From NCBI GenBank assembly GCA_947471505.1, contig CANIWM010000069.1:1-32755 (forward strand): a DNA stretch of 32,755 bases, given 5' to 3'. The DNA is from Chthoniobacteraceae bacterium (GTDB lineage Bacteria > Verrucomicrobiota > Verrucomicrobiia > Chthoniobacterales > Chthoniobacteraceae). Shown here piece after piece: positions 17,201-22,728 of the stretch; position 1 is the stretch's first letter, and every line of letters starts with the position of its first letter. Under the pieces are notes generated by a model that had not been told where the DNA came from, made no database searches, and saw only the letters and a list, made by a program, of their open reading frames with translations. The position numbers and the translations under genes were made by a program.

Positions 17201-17267
17201 CGGAATCACCAAAATCATGTTCCCGCTTTTGCAGTGGAAAATCTCGGGCGGGTTGCCGCTGCCGTGA
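14250..17267 (+). CDS. Exported fusion: FAD-dependent oxidoreductase + golvesin-like + TSP3 + SGNH esterase
   Basis: Protein of 1005 residues with a signal peptide (MKRLLLFACTLATAAAAP). Residues about 20-540 match the FAD_oxidored family: Rossmann motif VVVYGGTSGGVVAA (23-36), then HLGGMSSSGLGFTD and MFIDASYEGDLLPGAG. Residues about 548-683 look like a golvesin C-terminal-like domain (TGAW..SNATTGFIG..Y, VFYRVP). DTDGDGISDVKE and a SHPDYFAL module follow near 686-730. Residues about 803-1005 are an SGNH hydrolase: YGTSLT (Ser812), NSGLSG, FAMND (Asn873), DGVHPG (Asp977, His980). A flavin oxidoreductase joined to an esterase would act on one decorated glycan; this is inference. The start overlaps the preceding stop. 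Confidence 0.85.
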   Translation: MKRLLLFACTLATAAAAPVYHDVVVYGGTSGGVVAATQAAKSGKSVVLISPTAHLGGMSSSGLGFTDLGSSEILGGLNREFYHRAYLYYQQGSSWNWQTQASFGNPSNQGVPSFNAATQVSSVFEPKVAEAIFNQFLAEESVPVVTGRLDLAGGVVMSAGKISYLRLEDGREFSGKMFIDASYEGDLLPGAGVSFTVGREANATYNETFSGIQTARATSNQLPNGIDPYVTAGNAASGLLPGVAADAGGSDGTGDAKLQAYCFRMVLTDVAANRIMIPQPVGYDEADYELLFRAIEAGQTTGFFKLSAMPNRKTDSNNTGGISTDFIGKNYGPGWDWTTLTHAQRDALALQHEKWQRGLVWTLQNHTRVPLSIRNAYATWGLPADEFTDSGNWAFQLYVRESRRMVSDYVMTQANCAGGVVATDSIGLAAYSMDSHNVQRHVKNGVVKNEGDVQMAVPNPYPISYRSIIPKQGECTNLLVPWSLSATHMAFGSIRMEPVFMGLSQSAAIAASLAIDQDVAVQNLSYTSLRPALLAAGKSLGNPPAGTPANIVDNTDSGQVTITGAWTSANATTGFIGTDYLHDGNTGQGTKEVFYRVPASLTGLHLVQLRWTANTNRASNVTVEIRHRDGSDFRTINQRENGGAWNMLAVQPFTGAATEGVVIKTTGANGFVIADAVGFTPLTSTMDTDGDGISDVKESIVGLNPAVSDAAFIAAVKSHPDYFALHSASEIHDFIITQPSLTGNGAPSFNLGFSMWKPAAGTGWQIQETFALPMVKDSERSFFRVALESKPAKLVTDLAAGSNRKIVVYGTSLTAGGAWVGQMNTWLSTKYPGKITIINSGLSGKNSATGLAQLSSSVLAHNPDVVFIEFAMNDAFLYSDGTPQLSVAQAQANLIAMIDAIQAQNPNVEIILQTMNTVWNSPAGSNTSATLRPNLAAYYQMVRDVAAARALMVIDHHPNWAALQQADPATYQSYITDGVHPGTVGITKIMFPLLQWKISGGLPLP

Positions 17268-17310
17268 TGTTTCACCGCGAAGCTGACAGGAAATTCGCAA
17301 TCAGCAGAAA

Positions 17311-17499
17311 TTGACGAACCATAAAACGAACGGCGAAGAACTTCTGCGAAGCCCTGCTCTTTCGAGCGGCGTTGATTTCCGCTCCGGATACGAGCAGACC
17401 GATCAAGGCAAAGACCTTGTCGTCTCGCTGAACAAAACCATCGACCTGAATGTGGCGGACGAACACCGTGTGGAAGTCTCCATCATCCCAAAACCATAA
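17311..17499 (+). pseudogene. Candidate C-terminal remnant of a lost gene
   Basis: An open frame of 62 codons with only a TTG start and no plausible ribosome site. Its last third (VVSLNKTIDLNVADEHRV, then EVSIIPKP) has a regular strand-like pattern resembling the end of a secreted beta-sandwich enzyme. The first part shows no family resemblance. Its stop lies 5 bp before the start of the esterase at 17505, as expected for the tail of a former upstream operon member. I cannot name the parent gene. It could equally be chance coding in a GC-rich gap; the stretch 17268-17504 otherwise holds nothing recognised. Confidence 0.35.
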
Positions 17500-17504
17500 A
17501 ACGC

Positions 17505-18704
17505 ATGAAACTTCTCATCACACTCGTTGCGCTTCTGTGCAGCCATTCTATTGCCGCGGACAAGAAACCGCTGCAAATCTACATCCTCGCCGGGCAATCA
17601 AACATGCAGGGCCATGCGAAGATCAGCACCATGGAGGTCATCGGGATGGACCCTGCGACGAAGCCGATGCTGGCGGAGATGCTCGGCGCGGATGGGAAAC
17701 CGAAGGTCTGCGAGCGCGTGTGGATTTCATCCATCGGTTGCGGGAAGGATCCGCAGGAGGAGCAGACCGGAAAGCTCACGGCGGGCTTCGGCGCGACGAC
17801 CGAGAAGATCGGGCCGGAGTTCACGTTCGGCCTTTACACGCAGAAGACAACGGATGCGCCCATTTTGCTCATCAAGACCTCATGGGGCGGCAAGAGCCTG
17901 AACACCGACTTCCGCTCGCCGAGCGCCGGGCCGTATGTCTTTAATGAGACGCAGGTCGCGGGTTTCGCAAAGCAGGGTAAGGACGTCGCGGAGATGAACG
18001 CTGCGAAGGAAAAAGAGACCGGTGTCTATTATCGGATCATGATCGAGCACGTGAAAAAAGTGCTCGCCGATCCGAAGCGCGTGGTGCCCGGATACGACGC
18101 CGCGCAGGGCTACGAACTCGCGGGCTTCGCATGGTTCCAGGGCTGGAACGACATGGTGGACCAAGGCACGTATCCGAATCGCGACAAGGCCGGTGGCTAC
18201 GATGCCTACAGCACGGCGATGGCGCATTTCATCCGTGATGTACGGAAGGATTTGAACGCGCCGAAGATGCCATTCGTCATCGGAGTGATCGGAGTCGGCG
18301 GGCCGACTGCGGAGTATGGCCCCGATCAGCAGCGCTACAAGACGACCCATCAGAACATCCGCGACGCCATGGCAGCGCCGGCGCAGTTGCCGGAGTTCAA
18401 AGGCAACGTCGCCGCGATTTTGGCGGAGAAGTATTGGGACAAGGAGCTGACTGCCGCGAAAGCGAAGGACGGCGACATCCGGCAAAAGGCAAAGAAGCTC
18501 GCTGCCGAGAGCAAGCTGACACCCGCCGATGAAAAAGCCGCGCTGGAAAAAATGCGGGCGGAAGGACTCTCCGAGCGCGAGCGGACCCTGCTGGAGAAGG
18601 GAATCTCCAATGCCGAATTTCACTACCTGGGCTCGGCGAAGATCCTCGGCGGAGTCGGCAAGGGGCTCGCGGAAGCGATGGCGGAACTCAAAAAGACAAA
18701 ATGA
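17505..18704 (+). CDS. Exported SASA-family (sialate O-acetylesterase-like) carbohydrate esterase, copy 1
   Basis: Protein of 399 residues with a signal peptide (MKLLITLVALLCSHSIAADK). It belongs to the SASA/DUF303 SGNH-type esterases, some of which (CE6) remove acetyl groups from plant polysaccharides. Catalytic features are LAGQSNMQG with nucleophile Ser32, KTSWGGKSL near 124-132, WFQGWNDM near 210-217 and NAEFHYLG with the catalytic His373. Unlike copies 2 and 3 it has a charged helical insertion (about 310-365) before the His block. It is first in a two-gene unit with the DUF6288 protein. The substrate is not sialic acid by necessity; acetylated glycan is inferred. Confidence 0.9.
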   Translation: MKLLITLVALLCSHSIAADKKPLQIYILAGQSNMQGHAKISTMEVIGMDPATKPMLAEMLGADGKPKVCERVWISSIGCGKDPQEEQTGKLTAGFGATTEKIGPEFTFGLYTQKTTDAPILLIKTSWGGKSLNTDFRSPSAGPYVFNETQVAGFAKQGKDVAEMNAAKEKETGVYYRIMIEHVKKVLADPKRVVPGYDAAQGYELAGFAWFQGWNDMVDQGTYPNRDKAGGYDAYSTAMAHFIRDVRKDLNAPKMPFVIGVIGVGGPTAEYGPDQQRYKTTHQNIRDAMAAPAQLPEFKGNVAAILAEKYWDKELTAAKAKDGDIRQKAKKLAAESKLTPADEKAALEKMRAEGLSERERTLLEKGISNAEFHYLGSAKILGGVGKGLAEAMAELKKTK

Positions 18705-18706
18705 TT

Positions 18707-18845
18707 TTGCACCACAGAGGTGGGATGAGCACAGAGAACTGTGAGGAGGCGAGAGCTTTTACACCAACTGCCGTCGCCCACCATCCAAGCACAAGTCGTC
18801 CATCACCCATGAGATCTCTGCGCTCATCCCGTCTCTGCGGTGCAA
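18707..18845. repeat. Imperfect inverted-repeat element upstream of DUF6288 copy 1
   Basis: The left arm 18707-18736 and right arm 18816-18845 are reverse complements at 26 of 30 positions (left arm starts TTGCACCACAGAGGTGGGAT, right-arm complement starts TTGCACCGCAGAGACGGGAT). The 79-bp interior has no gene. It lies between the esterase stop and the DUF6288 start, so a transcript would carry a 30-bp stem there. No target duplication is visible, and the second esterase-DUF6288 unit has only 10 bp at the same place, so this is an insertion in copy 1 or was lost from copy 2. Similar ACCGCAGA cores occur at 4203-4339. Confidence 0.75.
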
Positions 18846-18859
18846 TCCCAATCCCACTT

Positions 18860-21277
18860 ATGAAAACCACACTCCTCGCGTTCGCGCTCGCCGCCTTGCT
18901 CGCCGCGCCGCTTCCGGCTTTGGCCGCGGCCAAGGCCCAGCCGCTGAAGATTCCTGACTTCACGAAAGGCGACGCGATTCCGGCCGGCGCGAAGCACGAC
19001 TGGAACCTCGGTGCCACGGGCGCGCGCGGCTGGATGTTTTGCGACAAGATGGTGACCAGCGACGCGCGCCAGATTTCGATTACGAAAGTGGAGAAGGGTT
19101 CTCCCGCCGATGGCATTCTAGCGATCGGCGATGTCCTGCTCGGCGTGGGCGGCAAGCCGTTTTCCTACGATCCGCGCACGGAGTTCGGCAAGGCAATCAC
19201 CGGCGCGGAATCGGATGCTGGCGGAGGAAAGCTGAGCGTTTCGCGGTGGCGGGCGGGCAAGTCGAAGGAGGTCATTTTGAAACTCCCGGTGCTTGGTAGT
19301 TACAGTGCGACTGCGCCTTTCGATTGCGCGAAATCGCGGCGCATTTTGGAGCTGGGGTGCAAGGCGCTGGCGGCGCGGATGGCGAAGCCCAAAGATGACG
19401 AGGATGCGATTGTGCGTTCGATGAACGCGCTCGCTTTGCTCGCCAGCGGCAACCCCGAATACCTCCCGCTGGTGAAACGCGAGGCTCAGTGGGCGGCGGG
19501 TTTTACGGACGATAGTTTTCAGACCTGGCACTACGGCTACGTCATCATGCTGCTCTCCGAGTATAAGATGGCGAGCGGCGATGAGTCGGTGATGCCGGGG
19601 CTGCGACGGCTCGCCCTGGAGGCGGCGAAGGGGCAGAGTGCGGTGGGCTCGTGGGGGCATGGGTTTGCCATCCCCGATGGGCGGCTCGGCGGCTACGGGA
19701 TGATGAATGCGCCGGGCGTGCCGCTCACGATTTCGCTCGTGCTGGCGCGCGAGGCGGGCGTGAAAGATCCTGCGCTGGATCTCGCAATCGAGCGCAGTGC
19801 GAAGTTGCTGCGTTTCTACATTGGAAAGGGTGCGATTCCCTACGGTGACCATCATCCGTGTGTTGCTGTCCACGATGACAACGGCAAGTGCGGGATGGGC
19901 GCTGTCCTGTTCAATTTACTCGGCGAGGCGAAGGGTGCGGAGTTCTTCTCCCGCATCAGTGCGGCCTCGCACGGGCCGGAGCGCGACTGCGGGCACTGCG
20001 GAAATTTCTTCAACCTCCTGTGGGCTGTCCCGGGTGTTGCCCTCTCCGGCCCGAATGCGACCGGAGCGTGGATGAATGAGTTTGGCTCCTGGTATTTCGA
20101 TCTCGCCCGGCGGTGGGATGGGACGTTTCCGCACCAAGGCCCGCCGGAGTTTGAGCAAGACAGCTACGATGGATGGGACGCGACGGGCGGTTACCTGCTG
20201 GCCTGCGCGATGCCGCTGAAGAAGATTTATCTCACCGGAAAACGCCCCAGCATCACCCCACAGCTCGACGCTGCCGCTGCGCAATCGCTCATCGCCGATG
20301 GTCGCGGCTGGAGCAACAAAGACGAGCACAGCGCCTATGACAAACTCAGCGAAGCTCAGCTTCTGGAGCGCCTCGGGAGTTGGGCACCCACGGTGCGTGA
20401 GCGCGCCGCGATTGCACTCGAACGGCGGAAGGATGCGCCCATTTCAGCCCTGCTAAAAATGCTGGAGTCCCCCTCGCTGGAAGCCCGTTACGGCGCGTGC
20501 CAGGCGCTTCGGGCGCTGGGCGAGCGAGCTGCGCCCGCCGTGGATGCGCTGCGGAAAGTTTTGTCCGAACGCGACCTGTGGCTCCGCATCAAAGCAGCCG
20601 ATGCGCTTGCAGCCATCGGCACTCCCGCGATGCCGGCGGTTCCGCAAGTTCTCGAACTGCTCGCCAAAGTGGACGCCGAGAACGACCCGCGCGGGATGCA
20701 GCAGCGGTATCTTTGCTTCGCGCTTTTCGATGACGGCGAGGAGCATAGTGTTGGAATGCTCAACTCTTCCTTGGAAGGTGTAGACCGCGAGTTGCTCTAC
20801 AAGGCTGTGAGGGCTGGTCTCAGGAACCAGGATGGTCGTGCCAGGGGCAGCATCGGCTCTGTCTATCGGAATCTCTCTGCCAAAGAAATCAAGCCACTGT
20901 TGCCCGCGATCTACCAGGCGGTCATCGAACCAGCCCCGAGCGGCGAAATGTTTGCCGACTCGATCCGTGTGGAGGGGCTCCGTCTTTTGGCAAAACATCG
21001 CATCGAGGAAGGAATCGCGGCGTGCGTGACATACACGCGCGACCAAAACCCGTGGGATAGCCAAGAGCGCACGCCGGAACTGATGAAAGTTCTTCTCAGC
21101 TACGGCACCCACGCAAAGCCCGTCATCCCGGAACTGAGGAAGATCGCGGACTACTTCGAGAAGGAAGAAAAGGACTTTCCTGAGGAGCTGATGATCATGA
21201 AGGCCAAGTGTGTCCGGAAAACAATTCGTGCGATCCAAGGCTCGCGCGACACCCCGGAACTCGTCCGGCTAAAATGA
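18860..21277 (+). CDS. Exported DUF6288 protein (PDZ-like + helical core + HEAT), copy 1
   Basis: Protein of 805 residues from ATG 18860, giving a clean signal peptide (MKTTLLAFALAALLAAPLPALAAA). The frame open from 18701 runs through the inverted repeat and is not used. Residues about 45-142 form a PDZ-like domain (ITKVEKGSPADGILAIGDVLLGVGGKPF). Residues about 155-460 form a helical core with conserved polar blocks SWGHGFAIPDGRL, GYGMMNAPGVPL, YGDHHP, DNGKCGM, ERDCGHCGNFFN and DSYDGWDATGGY, resembling (alpha/alpha)-barrel enzymes. Residues about 495-760 form HEAT-like repeats. No activity is known to me for DUF6288. Pairing with the SASA esterase suggests a joint role on an esterified glycan. 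Confidence 0.85.
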   Translation: MKTTLLAFALAALLAAPLPALAAAKAQPLKIPDFTKGDAIPAGAKHDWNLGATGARGWMFCDKMVTSDARQISITKVEKGSPADGILAIGDVLLGVGGKPFSYDPRTEFGKAITGAESDAGGGKLSVSRWRAGKSKEVILKLPVLGSYSATAPFDCAKSRRILELGCKALAARMAKPKDDEDAIVRSMNALALLASGNPEYLPLVKREAQWAAGFTDDSFQTWHYGYVIMLLSEYKMASGDESVMPGLRRLALEAAKGQSAVGSWGHGFAIPDGRLGGYGMMNAPGVPLTISLVLAREAGVKDPALDLAIERSAKLLRFYIGKGAIPYGDHHPCVAVHDDNGKCGMGAVLFNLLGEAKGAEFFSRISAASHGPERDCGHCGNFFNLLWAVPGVALSGPNATGAWMNEFGSWYFDLARRWDGTFPHQGPPEFEQDSYDGWDATGGYLLACAMPLKKIYLTGKRPSITPQLDAAAAQSLIADGRGWSNKDEHSAYDKLSEAQLLERLGSWAPTVRERAAIALERRKDAPISALLKMLESPSLEARYGACQALRALGERAAPAVDALRKVLSERDLWLRIKAADALAAIGTPAMPAVPQVLELLAKVDAENDPRGMQQRYLCFALFDDGEEHSVGMLNSSLEGVDRELLYKAVRAGLRNQDGRARGSIGSVYRNLSAKEIKPLLPAIYQAVIEPAPSGEMFADSIRVEGLRLLAKHRIEEGIAACVTYTRDQNPWDSQERTPELMKVLLSYGTHAKPVIPELRKIADYFEKEEKDFPEELMIMKAKCVRKTIRAIQGSRDTPELVRLK

Positions 21278-21293
21278 AACTCCGTTCAAGAAT

Positions 21294-21508
21294 GGGTGTG
21301 ATTAAAAGTGGAATTGAAGAAGTCGCGACAGCGACAAGGAGCGGCGACATTCTTGTCGCTGTCCCCTACAACGCGAAGCGTCCAATCAGTTCCGTGCGGC
21401 TCTCGGAATCGGCGCGGTTTTCTAATTGGACGCTTCGCGTTATGGATACAGCGACAGGAATGTCGCCGCTCCTTGGGCTTCGCCTGTATTCCACTTTTAA
21501 TCACACCC
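21294..21508. mobile_element. MITE-like non-autonomous transposable element with 9-bp target duplication
   Basis: A 215-bp element bounded by perfect 20-bp terminal inverted repeats: 21294-21313 (GGGTGTGATTAAAAGTGGAA) and 21489-21508. It is flanked by the 9-bp direct repeat TTCAAGAAT at 21285-21293 and 21509-21517, the footprint of transposition. Inside, two inverted copies of a core containing GGAGCGGCGACATTC.TGTCG face each other, and a second pair (CGCGAAGCGTCCAAT) lies nearer the centre, so the whole element can fold into a long hairpin. It encodes no transposase and must move in trans. A 9-bp duplication is known for several IS groups (IS4/Tn5, IS1, IS903-type). It sits 8 bp upstream of the copy 2 esterase's start once the duplication is counted. 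Confidence 0.9.
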
Positions 21509-21524
21509 TTCAAGAATCAGCACC

Positions 21525-22718
21525 GTGAAACGCATCGTCACCTTCCTCATCACCGCACTCTTCGCCGCTGCCAGCGCCGACGCGAAGCCACTGAAGGTCT
21601 TCATCCTTGCCGGACAGTCGAACATGGAAGGCCATGCGGAGATCGGGACGTTTGACTACATCGGCGACGATCCCGCCACCGCGCCGCTGCTGAAGCAAAT
21701 GCGCGGTCCGGATGGCAAACCGCACGTCTGTGACCACGCCTACATCAGCTACTTCACCGGCGGCGACACCAATGGCGAAGGCTTTGGCAAGCTGACCGCC
21801 GGTTACGGAGCACGGGAGAATCCGTGCGAGGACGGCGGCAAGATCGGCCCAGAGTTCACGTTTGGCATCACCATGGATGCGGCGTTCGACGAACCTGTGC
21901 TGCTCATCAAAACAGCGTGGGGTGGGAAGTCGCTCTTCCATGACTTTCGTCCGCCGAGTGCCGGGGTCTATCCGCGCACATCTCAGGACATCAAAGAGAA
22001 CCGCTACCACAAGGCGAAGTCCGGGCATTACTACCGGCTGATGATCGAGCATGTGAAAAAGGTGCTGGCCGATCCCAAGCGCGTTTGCCCCGAATACGAT
22101 GCCGCGCAGGGTTTCGAGGTCGCGGGCTTCGTCTGGCTGCAAGGCTGGAACGACATGGTGGACTACGACGTCTATCCCGAGGTGGATGAGCACAGTAAGA
22201 AACCGCGTTTCGCCAAATACAGCGAGTGCCTGGCGGCCTTCATTCGCGATGTTCGCAAGGACATCAACGTCCCGAAGATGCCGTTCATCATCGGCGTGAT
22301 GGGCGTCAACGGCACGAAGGCGGACGCGGCCATCCTCGCGTTCCGCGAAGCCATGACGGCTCCCTCGCTGCTGCCGGAGTTCAAAGACAATGTCGCCGCT
22401 GTGCCAACCGCGCCGTTTTGGTCCATGGAACTCGGAGCGATTGACGAAAAGTATGAGCAGGTGGAGCAGATGCGATACTTCCTCGATGCAAAACACGAAG
22501 ACCACCCCAACGCCAATGGCAAGATGACCAAGCGCCAGAAGGAGGCGTATGTGAAATCGTTCGAGGCCAAACTCATCTCGCCTGCGGAGGTCGCCTTGTT
22601 GAAGCGCGGCGCCTCCAACGCTGGCTACCACTACCTCGGCTGCGCGAAGACGTTCGCGCTGATGGGCAAGGCCTTTGCCGAAGCCATGCTCTCGATGATG
22701 AAAGAACAAAAACGCTGA
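21525..22718 (+). CDS. Exported SASA-family carbohydrate esterase, copy 2
   Basis: Protein of 397 residues with GTG start at 21525 and a signal peptide ending near ASADAK. Nucleophile Ser32 is in FILAGQSNMEG, followed by KTAWGGKSL, VWLQGWNDMVD, and the catalytic His369 in NAGYHYLGCAKTF. It is closer to copy 3 (30040-31278) than to copy 1: both carry the MRYFLD.KH.DHPNA block and the APFW..ELGAI segment that copy 1 lacks. Followed 10 bp later by DUF6288 copy 2, so the pair is an operon unit. The MITE at 21294-21508 now occupies its upstream region and may have altered its promoter or leader. Confidence 0.9.
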   Translation: MKRIVTFLITALFAAASADAKPLKVFILAGQSNMEGHAEIGTFDYIGDDPATAPLLKQMRGPDGKPHVCDHAYISYFTGGDTNGEGFGKLTAGYGARENPCEDGGKIGPEFTFGITMDAAFDEPVLLIKTAWGGKSLFHDFRPPSAGVYPRTSQDIKENRYHKAKSGHYYRLMIEHVKKVLADPKRVCPEYDAAQGFEVAGFVWLQGWNDMVDYDVYPEVDEHSKKPRFAKYSECLAAFIRDVRKDINVPKMPFIIGVMGVNGTKADAAILAFREAMTAPSLLPEFKDNVAAVPTAPFWSMELGAIDEKYEQVEQMRYFLDAKHEDHPNANGKMTKRQKEAYVKSFEAKLISPAEVALLKRGASNAGYHYLGCAKTFALMGKAFAEAMLSMMKEQKR

Positions 22719-22728
22719 ACTATTACCG

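Noticed and set aside
18701-18859. Upstream extension of DUF6288 copy 1
   Set aside because: It would translate the inverted repeat and bury the signal peptide 53 residues inside the protein.
21286-21528. Small genes on both strands within the MITE region
   Set aside because: The frames mirror each other because the element is palindromic; no start signals and no family resemblance.
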